DNA from: Sphingobium faniae
GTDB lineage: Bacteria > Pseudomonadota > Alphaproteobacteria > Sphingomonadales > Sphingomonadaceae
NCBI GenBank assembly: GCA_900100475.1
Contig: FMTU01000003.1
Span: 310,001 to 374,000 of the forward strand
Direction of reading: 5' to 3'
DNA: 64,000 bases
The translations under genes were made by a program, and so were the position numbers. The notes below the pieces were generated by a model that saw only the letters and a list, made by a program, of their open reading frames with translations, was not told the DNA's origin and did no database searches. Positions 33,378 to 42,800 of this stretch are shown piece after piece. Positions within the stretch are counted from its first letter, which is position 1. Every line of letters begins with the position of its first letter.

Positions 33378-33907
33378 TGGGCGCGGGTTTCGATCTCTCC
33401 GTCCAGTTGGACGACGCGGCGCTGGACGCGGCGCTGTCGCAGGCCATCAAGGATGGTGCGGACCTGCGGCGGCCCATGGGCGAGATTGCCGAAGAATGGC
33501 TGGAACATGTCCGTGCCCGTTTTCAGGAAGAACGCGATCCCATGGGTGTTCCGTGGATGAAACGCCGCCTCGATCCCAATGCGCCGATCAATGTGAAAGA
33601 TGCCAGCCGCAAGCTCCTGCATCTGACGGGTGATCTGGAGCGGGTCATAGTGCCCGAATTCGGATCGGACTTCGCGCAGATCGGCGTCCAGAAGACGGCT
33701 GGCCCCGCTCGCTATGCCCGCATTCATAATGAGGGCGGGACGATCCGGCCGCGCAAGGCCGGGGCGCTTTCCTTTGGCGGGCGGATTGTTTCGCAGGTGG
33801 TCATGCCGAAGCGCCAATATGTCGGTTTCGGCGATGCGGAGCGGCGTTCGGTCATGGAAATTCTGACCGACTTTGTCCGCGATCTGTTCGGGAAGCCTGC
33901 GGCATGA
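33377..33907 (+). CDS. Mu G-like virion morphogenesis protein
   Basis: 176 aa. GEIAEEWLEHVRARFQEERD, GVPWMKRRLDPNAP and RKLLHLTGDLERVI, then YARIHNEGGTIRPRK are the phage virion morphogenesis family (Mu gpG / P2 gpS type), a tail-completion protein. Confidence 0.86.
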   Translation: MGAGFDLSVQLDDAALDAALSQAIKDGADLRRPMGEIAEEWLEHVRARFQEERDPMGVPWMKRRLDPNAPINVKDASRKLLHLTGDLERVIVPEFGSDFAQIGVQKTAGPARYARIHNEGGTIRPRKAGALSFGGRIVSQVVMPKRQYVGFGDAERRSVMEILTDFVRDLFGKPAA

Positions 33908-34320
33908 TGGCGCAACAACCTATTGTCGACCGCTTGAAGCAGTCGGGCCTGAAGCCGGTGGAAGGCGCGCTGGAATTTGCAGGGCTGACGGAAGCGCCGC
34001 GCGTCACCCCCAGCTATTTCGTGGTGCCCGAGCGCGAGGCGGCGCAGCCCAACCGCATGAGCGGCGTGATCGACCAGAAGGTGACGGAGACCTTCTCCGT
34101 GGTGATGATCATCGGTTCCGCTCGGCGGGCAGAGACGGTTTCTGAGGGGTTGAAGCGCAGTGCCGATCAGGTTGTCGATGCATTGGTCGGGTGGCGTCAT
34201 CCCGAAGCGTCGGGGCCATGCGAATTCAGCGGCGGCCGCTTGGTGTCCGTGGAGGGACAGCAGGTGATCTGGGCGCTGTCCTTTACGGCTTCTCGTCACA
34301 TCAGGAAGGAAAGTCAATGA
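33904..34320 (+). CDS. Tail terminator-like protein (DUF1834/gp37 position)
   Basis: 138 aa, ATGA overlap with the G-like gene. VDRLKQSGLKPVEGALEFAG and TETFSVVMIIGSARR resemble small tail-terminator proteins that cap the tail tube; the position before the tail tube gene fits. Confidence 0.65.
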   Translation: MMAQQPIVDRLKQSGLKPVEGALEFAGLTEAPRVTPSYFVVPEREAAQPNRMSGVIDQKVTETFSVVMIIGSARRAETVSEGLKRSADQVVDALVGWRHPEASGPCEFSGGRLVSVEGQQVIWALSFTASRHIRKESQ

Positions 34321-34634
34321 GCGGCCGGACAGCCAGCAGCACACAGGACAAGCCGACGAATCCGCGCCCGGTGGACGCGGCCGGTCGTCAGTTGGATCAA
34401 TGGGGCCTGCCCTTCAGCGGCCCGGCCCGCGTTCGTCATTTGCGTAAACTGGGCAAGCCCGATCCGAACATCAATCCCGCCGCCTGGACGCCGGAGCCGT
34501 CGGATGAGGGCAGGCTGTCGATGGGCAAGGGCAAATCGAATGGTGCGCCGGAGGCCAGGTCCTCTGCTGGTGCCGGAGCGGCGCAGGCCGCCCCGGTCGC
34601 GCCGGGCGTCGTGACGGAGAAGAATAATGGTTGA
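34317..34634 (+). CDS. Hypothetical low-complexity tail-region protein
   Basis: 105 aa, ATGA overlap at 34317. Rich in Pro/Gly/Ala/Ser, ending with a disordered stretch. DAAGRQLDQWGLPFSGPARV and LGKPDPNINPAAWTPE may be a small folded part. Overlaps the tail-tube start, so it is probably translated. Not recognised. Confidence 0.5.
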   Translation: MSGRTASSTQDKPTNPRPVDAAGRQLDQWGLPFSGPARVRHLRKLGKPDPNINPAAWTPEPSDEGRLSMGKGKSNGAPEARSSAGAGAAQAAPVAPGVVTEKNNG

Positions 34635-35565
34635 TTGGGTGGCTGTCGTTCTCGCCAAGAAGGAAGTAACCTACGGCGTCGATAGTGCGCCGACGGTCGC
34701 AGCCAATGGCATCCTGACCCGCAATTATTCGGGCAAGCCGGTGGATATGGACCGGATCGAGCGCAATCTTGATCAGCGTGTCTTCGGTGCGCTGGCGAGC
34801 GTTCCCAGCAACGAGCGGCGCACGGTCAGCTATGAGGTGGAGATCGCGGGGTCTGGCGATGCCGGGACCGCGCCCGCGTGGATGGAGTTGCTGGAAGCCT
34901 GCGGCATGGCTGCGCCGGTCGTCACCGCCGACGTGGATGCGGTGCAGGATTTTGCCGCACCCGGCACCGTCGGCTCGTCCATCAGCCAATATGATTTCAT
35001 GAGCGATCAGCGCCGCAAGGCCGTGGGCGTGGTGGGCAATTTCACCATGGATTTCACGGCCGGGGCCTACCCCTTCTTCGGCTTCAATTGGATGGGCCTG
35101 GTCCCGGCCGCCACGCCGTTCGACAAGAGCGCGCCCGGTGCGGTCGATGTCAGCCGCTGGCAACAGGCGGTCGAGGTCAACATCGACAATAGCGAAATGC
35201 TGCTCGATGGGCATAGCTGCATCGTGCGATCATGGCGGGCGGATGCGGGCGTCACGACCGCGATGCGCAATCTTGTCGGCAAGCGTTATGTGCGGCGCGG
35301 CAATCACAGCTTCACGTCGACCGCCGTGATCGAAGCGCCCGACATCCAGACGAAGGACTTCATCCAGTCGCTTCGCACGGGATCGCTGCTGCCATGGTCG
35401 CTGGACCATGGCGTGACGGCTGGAAACATCATCGGGCTGGAGAGCGCCAAGGTCCAGATCACGGACATCACCGAAAGCAATGAGGACGACACCCTCATGT
35501 GGACGGTGGCGATGACGCACACGGTCGAGGGCGGATCGGCCGACCTCACCATTACCGCGAAATAA
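34627..35565 (+). CDS. Major tail tube protein
   Basis: 312 aa. KKEVTYGVDSAPTVAANGIL and RKAVGVVGNFTMDFTAGAYP are typical of siphophage tail tube proteins of this size. It should polymerise into the non-contractile tail. No sheath gene is seen nearby, consistent with a siphophage tail rather than Mu's contractile one. Confidence 0.78.
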   Translation: MVDWVAVVLAKKEVTYGVDSAPTVAANGILTRNYSGKPVDMDRIERNLDQRVFGALASVPSNERRTVSYEVEIAGSGDAGTAPAWMELLEACGMAAPVVTADVDAVQDFAAPGTVGSSISQYDFMSDQRRKAVGVVGNFTMDFTAGAYPFFGFNWMGLVPAATPFDKSAPGAVDVSRWQQAVEVNIDNSEMLLDGHSCIVRSWRADAGVTTAMRNLVGKRYVRRGNHSFTSTAVIEAPDIQTKDFIQSLRTGSLLPWSLDHGVTAGNIIGLESAKVQITDITESNEDDTLMWTVAMTHTVEGGSADLTITAK

Positions 35566-35679
35566 CACCCGAGGGGGCTTTGACGCCCCGCTGGCGTCCG
35601 GGCTGGCGGGGAAGAGCCGGATAACGGGAAGGGCACTGCCGCGACAACGGTCCTTTCCACCCAGTTGAAGGATCATTTC

Positions 35680-36084
35680 ATGTTCAAGGTTATTTCCGAA
35701 ACCCTCGTCTGGTGGCCGGTGCTTTTCCCCGGCGTGACGGAAGATGGCAAAGTCATCGAGAACAAGATCGAGATGCGCTTCGTCATCCTGGACGAGGACG
35801 CCATTGACGATTTCACCCGTGCCACCGCCATCATAGTGGGAGCGCCGGTAGATGAAGATGCGGGCGCCGCTGATGTAGACCGCACTCCCAGCATCCTCAT
35901 GCAGCGCGCCCTGGAACCGATCGTGCGCGACTGGCGCTTGGTTGCGGCGGCCAATGGCGAACCGCTCGCATTCAATCCCGATAATTTCCGCGCGTTGCTG
36001 CGGGTTCCCAACGTCTTTCGCGAAATCCTTGGCGCATATGCCGCCTGCCGCGCCGGTCGCGCGGAGACCCGCAAGGGAAACTGA
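35680..36084 (+). CDS. Tail assembly chaperone, short (G-like) product
   Basis: 134 aa, AAGGA 7 bp before ATG 35680. Lies between tail tube and tape measure, the fixed place of lambda G-type chaperones. It ends RAETRKGN just after a GGGAAAC slippery site (36075-36081), so most ribosomes would make this short form. Confidence 0.78.
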   Translation: MFKVISETLVWWPVLFPGVTEDGKVIENKIEMRFVILDEDAIDDFTRATAIIVGAPVDEDAGAADVDRTPSILMQRALEPIVRDWRLVAAANGEPLAFNPDNFRALLRVPNVFREILGAYAACRAGRAETRKGN

Positions 36085-36440
36085 AAGCCGCCGCGCGCGC
36101 CTGGGCCAGCGGGCGCGGCGGCGCTACCCGGAGGAACGACGATCCCATGACCCGCTCCGCCATCATGCCGAAATGGATGCTGGATCGACTCGCGGGCACG
36201 GTCGAGCGACCGGGGGAAATCGAGCTTGCGCCGGACGAGGCGCTGTCGTTCAGTCTCTTTGCCGCGCTCGGCACCCAGTGGGAGCGCCATGCCATGACGG
36301 GTCTCCGCCTGGGCATCTCCTATCCCGCCATCCCGGTCACCGCGCAGATGCTCGACATCGCGATGACGCCCGTCGTCTTTCAGGACATCCGCATCATGGA
36401 ACGCGCCGCGCTGGATGAATTTGCGAGGGCGGCCCGGTGA
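35680..36440 (+). CDS. Tail assembly chaperone, -1 frameshift (GT-like) fusion product
   Basis: A -1 slip at 36075-36081 (G GGA AAC) moves ribosomes into the frame that reads LKAAARAWASGRGG and continues through ATG 36147 to 36440 (TRSAIMPKWMLDRL ... DEFARAAR), giving about 253 aa. Lambda-type phages need both forms in a fixed ratio to load the tape measure. The downstream part (36147-36440) alone looks like small DUF1799-type T proteins; independent start at 36147 cannot be excluded. Confidence 0.72.
36075..36122 (+). promoter_or_regulatory. Programmed -1 ribosomal frameshift signal
   Basis: Heptamer GGGAAAC (36075-36081) in the correct phase (X XXY YYZ), a 5-base spacer, then a perfect 10-bp stem GCCGCCGCGC (36087-36096) / GCGCGGCGGC (36113-36122) with a 16-base loop. 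All three parts meet the rules for -1 frameshifting. Confidence 0.82.
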
Positions 36441-39400
36441 GCGACATTGTCGTTGGCGTCCGGCTTACCGCCGACGGGTCCGGCCTGGTCGGGCAAATCA
36501 AGGTCTCGAAGACGGCGCTGCAGGAGCTGCGCGGCGCGGAGAAGGGCGCGGCCGAGGGCGCGCGCGATCTGGCGCAGGCGTCGGAACAGGCTGCCAAGGC
36601 GCAGATGCAATCTGCCCAGGCGGCGCGGCAGGCGTCGGGCGCGTCCGCCGCACTGACGAAGAATGTAGGCCTGCAGCGCGCAGGCTGGCAGCAGGTCGGG
36701 TTTCAGCTTCAGGACGTCTCCATTCAATATTCGATGGGGACGCGGCTCAGCCAGATTTTCGCGATGCAGTCGGGCCAGTTGGCATCGGCCATCGCCATGA
36801 TCGCGCAGAGCGCCGAGGGAGGCAAAGGCAAGCTGGCGGGATTTGCCAGTTTTCTCGCTGGGCCATGGGGCATCGCGATCGGCGTGGCTGTGTCCGTGGG
36901 CACGGCGTTGGCGTCGACTTTGATGGATACGGCGAAGGCGTCGGACCTAGCCAAGGCTGGGGCCAGTGGTCTCGCCGATGCCCAATCGGTGCTTGGCGAG
37001 ATTTTCGACCTGACATCGGGAAAGATCAAATCTCAGAATGATCTTCTGGTCGCCAACGCCCGATTGATGGCCATCAATCTGCGATCCGAAGCTCTGGCTC
37101 AGCGAACGTCTTCACGCGATACGTTCGCCAGTTCGGACGAAATGTCGTGGAGCCAGCGCGCGCGCGGCTATGCCAGCATATTGTTGCCGGGGAGCCTCGG
37201 CCGTGCAGTAGCGGGCGATTATTACGGAGCGCGAGACAACCAGTCTGTGTTGGGCGGGCTGGATGCCGAGCGCGCTAATATCTCGGCCATTAAGGACGAT
37301 CGGCAACGTGAAGTCGCGATTTCCCGCTTTATGGACCGGATCGAAGGCACGGATTTCTCCGGGCTAAAGGTCGATCGCGATGCCTATTTGAAGGCGTTTA
37401 TCGACGACCTTTCGGCAACCTCAAAGGAGGTCATGGCTGCGAAGATCGACGAGTCGCTCAATACCGGCCGGCTCGCCGATGAATTGAAACGGTCCGACAA
37501 CAGCAAGCCCAAGAAAGACAACAGCGCGGCAAAGGCGGCCCGTGAGGCCGAACGCCTCGCACAGTTCAGCGAGCGCGCGGCCGAGGCGGTGGCGCGTCTC
37601 GATGACAGCTACAATACCGCGCCCCGCGATATCGACCGCGCCCGCCAGTCCACCGCGCAGCTCGACGCGATTATCCGCGACGTCAACAAGCGGCTGGAAA
37701 ATGGCAAGAACCTCACGGCGGCTCAGCGCAACGAGCTGAACCGTATCAAGGATGACGCCGAACGGCTGAAGCCGGTCATCCAGCAGAGCCTTGTCCGTCC
37801 TATCCTCGACATGCTGGACGGTCAGGGCCGCCAGATCGAACTGGGGCGATTGCAGTTGGCGGGCCGTCAGGCAGATGCCGAGGCGCTTCAGCTCACATGG
37901 TCGATGATGGACAAGCTGGGCGTCGAGAGCGAGGAGCAGCTTGCCATCGAACTGGCGAAGCGCGGCGTCACGCAGGATCAGGTCCGCGCGCTTTACGGCA
38001 ATCTGGAAGCCCTCCGCCAGCAGACGCGCGAAATGCGCGTCCAGCAGCAAATCCAGCAGACGTGGCTGTCGTCCGTTCAGGATATGCGGGAAAATGTCCG
38101 CCTCACCATGGAGGATTTGCGGAAGGAAGGGCCGAAGGCGGTCGGCGATTTCTTCAAGCGCAGCATGGATGTGGTGGACCGGCTGTTCTCGGAACTGGTG
38201 ACCGAAAAGCTGTTCGGCGATTTCTTCCGCGATCTGGAGGATCAGATCACCGGCAAGGACAAGGTCAGCAAGGCGGGGGACAGGCTGGCGGTTGAGGTCG
38301 GCAGGGCGGCGGCCGAGATGAAAACCGCGTCGTCGCATATTGCTGACCTCGGAAAGGCAGCGGCGTCTGCGGCCGGTAATCTGGCCGGTTCTGGCGGCGG
38401 GGGTGGCGTCGCGGGCGTGGCCCTTGGAACGGTCGACGCGGATATCACTGTCACCGCCAACCCGCTGAGGGTGCTGAAGAGCGGGTTCAAGGAAGGCTTC
38501 GAAGAGGTTTTCGACGATCTTAAGTCCGGCCTGGACAAGACGTTCAGCAACATCTTCGGCGACAAGGGCATCTTCAGCGAGTCGCTCGGCAAGACACTTG
38601 GGCAGGCGTTCGGCCATGGTGCGCTGGGCGGTGCCGCCGGGAGCCTCGTCACCGGGATGTTCGGCATTCAGGGCAGCAGCACGGGCGGGATGCTGGGCGG
38701 CGCGCTGGGCGGCGCGCTCGGCAAGGAACTGCTGGGCGGCCTTGGCAGCTTCGCCGGGCCATTGGGGTCCATCATCGGCGGAACGCTGGGTTCGGTCGTC
38801 GGCGGCCTGCTCAAGAAAACCAAATATGGCACGGCGGTCGTTACGGGCGGCGGCGAGGACGATGTTTCCGTCGCGGGAAACAGCAGCAGCCGCAAGCAGG
38901 CGTCGATCGGCCTTGCCAGTTCGATCCAGGATACGCTCAGCCAGATCGCGGAGGAGTTCGACGCGTCGGTGGGATCGTTCAACACGTCGATCGGTGTGTA
39001 CAAGAAGAAGTACCGCGTCTCCACCACCGGCTATCAGGGCAAGCTCAATTTCAGCGGAGCGTCGGCGAACGGCCTCTATAATTTCGACGACGACGAAGCC
39101 GGGGCCATCGCCTTCGGCACGCTGGATGCCATCCGCGACGGCGGCATCAAGGGCATGTCGGACGCGATCCGCAAGGCGTTCAACAGCAGTGACGATCTGG
39201 ACAAGGCATTGCAGGAAGCGATGAAGGTCCGCGAGGTCGAAACGATCCTGGGCGGCCTTGGCACGGCGCTGGAAAGCCAGTTCAAGGACTTTGAGCGCCA
39301 GGCGAGGGAACGCGTCCGGATCGCCCGCGAATATGGCTTCGACGTGGTCGCGATCGAGAAGAAGAACGCGGAGGATCGCGCCAGGCTGGTCGACCAGATT

Positions 39401-39871
39401 TTGGCCGACCGCATCGGATCGCTGCAATCGCTGCTCGACAACATGAAATATGGCGACCTGTTCGAAGGCTCGCTCGCCGATCAGCGGCAGGCGCTGCTGG
39501 CGCAGGTCGCGCAGGCGAGGACGGCGGCCGAGGCTGGCGATGAAGGCGCTGCCGACCGGCTTGCCAACCTGTCGCGCCAGTTGGTCGAACTGTCGCGCGA
39601 TGCGTTCGGCACGGCCGGGGCGGAATATGCGTCCGATCGCGACAGTGTAATCGGCACGGCCGAGGCGGTCATCAAGGCGGAGAATGAGCGGATCAAGGCC
39701 GCGCAGGATGCCGCGACCAAGCAGACCGAAGCGACCCAGGCGGTGGCGGACAACACGGCGGCGGCGAACGACAAGCTGGACGCCATGGTCCGCGCGCTCA
39801 AGGATTTGGGCGTCAACTGGGGCAGCGGCAGTATCGGGGCCAACCTCAACACCTCGCTGGTGGCGCGATGA
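36437..39871 (+). CDS. Tail tape measure protein
   Basis: 1144 aa, GTG start overlapping the chaperone stop. Long helical and coiled-coil regions, hydrophobic stretch near 130-165 (WGIAIGVAVSVGTALAST), and a Gly/Ala-rich block around 740-800 (GGMLGGALGGALGKELLGGL). Length sets tail length (roughly 0.15 nm per residue by known phages). The C-terminal 250 residues are again helical with EQ-rich ends. Confidence 0.9.
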   Translation: MSDIVVGVRLTADGSGLVGQIKVSKTALQELRGAEKGAAEGARDLAQASEQAAKAQMQSAQAARQASGASAALTKNVGLQRAGWQQVGFQLQDVSIQYSMGTRLSQIFAMQSGQLASAIAMIAQSAEGGKGKLAGFASFLAGPWGIAIGVAVSVGTALASTLMDTAKASDLAKAGASGLADAQSVLGEIFDLTSGKIKSQNDLLVANARLMAINLRSEALAQRTSSRDTFASSDEMSWSQRARGYASILLPGSLGRAVAGDYYGARDNQSVLGGLDAERANISAIKDDRQREVAISRFMDRIEGTDFSGLKVDRDAYLKAFIDDLSATSKEVMAAKIDESLNTGRLADELKRSDNSKPKKDNSAAKAAREAERLAQFSERAAEAVARLDDSYNTAPRDIDRARQSTAQLDAIIRDVNKRLENGKNLTAAQRNELNRIKDDAERLKPVIQQSLVRPILDMLDGQGRQIELGRLQLAGRQADAEALQLTWSMMDKLGVESEEQLAIELAKRGVTQDQVRALYGNLEALRQQTREMRVQQQIQQTWLSSVQDMRENVRLTMEDLRKEGPKAVGDFFKRSMDVVDRLFSELVTEKLFGDFFRDLEDQITGKDKVSKAGDRLAVEVGRAAAEMKTASSHIADLGKAAASAAGNLAGSGGGGGVAGVALGTVDADITVTANPLRVLKSGFKEGFEEVFDDLKSGLDKTFSNIFGDKGIFSESLGKTLGQAFGHGALGGAAGSLVTGMFGIQGSSTGGMLGGALGGALGKELLGGLGSFAGPLGSIIGGTLGSVVGGLLKKTKYGTAVVTGGGEDDVSVAGNSSSRKQASIGLASSIQDTLSQIAEEFDASVGSFNTSIGVYKKKYRVSTTGYQGKLNFSGASANGLYNFDDDEAGAIAFGTLDAIRDGGIKGMSDAIRKAFNSSDDLDKALQEAMKVREVETILGGLGTALESQFKDFERQARERVRIAREYGFDVVAIEKKNAEDRARLVDQILADRIGSLQSLLDNMKYGDLFEGSLADQRQALLAQVAQARTAAEAGDEGAADRLANLSRQLVELSRDAFGTAGAEYASDRDSVIGTAEAVIKAENERIKAAQDAATKQTEATQAVADNTAAANDKLDAMVRALKDLGVNWGSGSIGANLNTSLVAR

Positions 39872-42800
39872 GCGTCGTCGTCCGCATCCGTGCATGGCCG
39901 CGCGTAGCGGCGACCGGCGCGCCCGTCGCCCTGTTCCTTGCGGGCGGCGGGAATGATGCGCCCTATCATGACGGGGCGAACCACTATCAGGCCGGTGTCG
40001 TCGCCGATCCGCGCTTTGAGGCGTCCCTGTCCTTCACCGATGAAAGCTGGGCGGCCCGCGCGATCCCGCAGGCCAGCGCCATCGGCTGGATGCCCGACAA
40101 TCCCGCGCGACTCGACGGCATGGCCGCCTATTACTGGCGCGACGCCGCGATCGAGATCGACCGGATCAAGGATGGCGTCGTCACCCGCCGCCTGACCGGC
40201 ACGATCGCGGAGGCGACCGTGGCTGAGGGCCGTCTGGTCATCACCTGCGCGGACCTGTCGCAGCGCCTGGACAAGGCCATCGCCACCGCCACCTTCGCCG
40301 GGACGGGCGGCATCGAGGGCGGCGATTTCGCCATCGGCCGGGTCAAGCGGCGCAACTTTGGCCTGGTCTGGAACATCGAAGGGCGGCTGCTCGACAAGGC
40401 CAACAATATCTATGAGTTCGGCGATCCGGCCTTTGCCCTTCAGGGCTGCACCGCGCTGCGGGACAAGGGGCGCGCCGGAACGCTGGCCATCCTCGGCTGG
40501 CAGGGCAGCATGGCCGCGACCTTCGCTGCCTTGCAGGCGTCCGTGCCGGTGCGGGGCGGCGGCGTGTTCGCACCTTCCATCGCCTGCGCCAAATGGTGGA
40601 CCCAGCCATCCGGCCCGCTCACCGCCGACCTGAAGGGCGAAGCGGCAGGCTATTCGGAGAATGTGGTCGGGGTCGCCGCGCAGCTGCTCGATCGCGCGAA
40701 CGGTCCTGCGATCGCCAATCAGGCGGCGGCGCAGGCATTCCGCACCGGCCCGGCCGGGCTGCACATCGGCGACGCCAATGAAAGCATGGCGGCCGCGCTG
40801 GACCGGCTGCTCCAGAAAGTGACGCTGATCTGGACGCTCCAGCCGACCGGCGAAGTCGTGATCCGCGAATGGACCTTCACCGGCCCGGTCGAAAGCCTGA
40901 ACGCCATCTTCATCGGTCGTGAAAGGACGCTGCAACCCGTCCACACGCGCAAGGTCGGCTATCGCAAGAATGAGCGCGAGCATGGCGACGGGGAGATTTC
41001 CATCGCGGTGCTGGCCGGGGACGTCGTCTATGAGGACGGGACGACTAGCGAGGCAATGAAGCCCGCCGAGCCGGGTGCGACCAACAGCGCCGATCCTTCG
41101 TCGGCCTTTGGACCGGGCAAGACGGTCCAGGATGTCCTCACCGAAGTGAACGGCAAGATTGAGGGCATCCTCAATCCTCCCGACATGCCCGGCATCCCGA
41201 CGCTGGGCAGCCGCATGAAGATGGGGCCGGATCAGACGCAGCTTGTCACCCTGCGGGCGTCCTGGACGGCGGCCATCAGCCCGGATGTTTCGGGCTATGT
41301 CGTGCGGGTGCAACAGGACGGTTTCGACTGGATCGAATATCTGGTCGGACCGGGCGAAAGCACATGGGAAGGCCCCGTCAGCGCCCATACACTCTACCGC
41401 GTCCAGATTGCTTCCTTCGACTGGCAGAACAACCGTTCCTCCTTCACGCTGCCGATCCAGTCGATCACGACGGCGCGCGATACGACCGCGCCGGGTCTGC
41501 CGACAGGCATCACGGCAGCGGCTTCCCTCACGTCCATCTTCGTCGAGGCGACCGCGCCTGCCGACGCCGATCTGGATGCTGTCGAGATCTGGGAGAATGC
41601 CACCAGCGACACGGGGACGCGGACGCTGCTGACCGTGGTCAAGGCGCGGCCGGGGCAGACCGTCGCCTATGCTCGCTCTGGTCTCGGTTCCAATGTCACG
41701 CGCTATTACTGGATGCGGGCGGTCGATACCTCCGGCAACTTGTCGGGCTTCACTGCCGTGGCCTCCGCCACCACGCCCCGCGCCGTCGCCAATGATATCG
41801 CCGATGGAATCATCAGCAACCAGAAGCTGTTCAATGGCCTTGCGGCGGTTGAAACCGTCGCGGCGCTTCCCTCGACCGGCAATTTCCGTGGCCGCACCAT
41901 CATGCTCCAGACCGATGGCAAGCTCTATCGCTGGAACTCGACGGCGACGACGGGCACGGCAAACTGGTCGGCTGCGGTGGCGACAGGCGACCTGACCGGC
42001 CAGATCATCTCGACCCAGATCACGGATAACGCGATCACGACGCCCAAGATCGCGACCGGGGCCGTCACGGCCAATGAAATCGCAGGCGGGACGATCACGG
42101 GCAACAAGATCGTGGCGGGCACTATCAGCGGTTCCCTCATCGCCGCCAACGCCATCACGGCATCGAAAATGCTCATCGGCGACACCTCAAACATGGTGCC
42201 CGACCCATCGTGCAATGATCTCGACGCATGGACAGTGGACGGAAGCACCATATCCATCGTCGCGACCGGTTTTGCTGTTGCTGGCCAAAACCGTTTGTCC
42301 ACTCCGGCGCAGACAGGTTTTGCCCATATCAAAACCGCAGCGATGGATGTCGAACCGGGGGCGTCCTATTACGGGAAAACATGGTCCGGGCCGGAAACCG
42401 GCGTCTCCATCAATGTCTTCACGCGCGTCGAATGGTATGCATTGAACGCCGCAGGGGTCGAGACATATCTCTCCGCCTCGAACATTTCCGCCTCGACCGC
42501 GACAACCGCTCTCCGCACGGTCGATGGCATTGTCACCGCGCCCGCCACCGCCCGACGGGCCAGACTGGTGGCGGGGCGGGACAGCGGAAATAACTCCAAT
42601 TTCACAGCCGCGAACTTCATTTTCCGGAAGGCGTCTTCGGGCGAACTGATCGTGGATGGCGCGATCCTCGCTCAGCATCTTTCGGCCAGCAGCGTGACGG
42701 CCAACGCCATTTCGGCTGGCGCTGTGATCGCTGACAAGATCGCGGCAAACGCGGTCACGACGGCGAAGATCAACACGGGGGCGGTCACTGCCAACGAGAT

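Noticed and set aside
37421..39895. 824-codon leftward frame opposite the tape measure
   Set aside because: Antisense shadow in a region with strong forward coding evidence.
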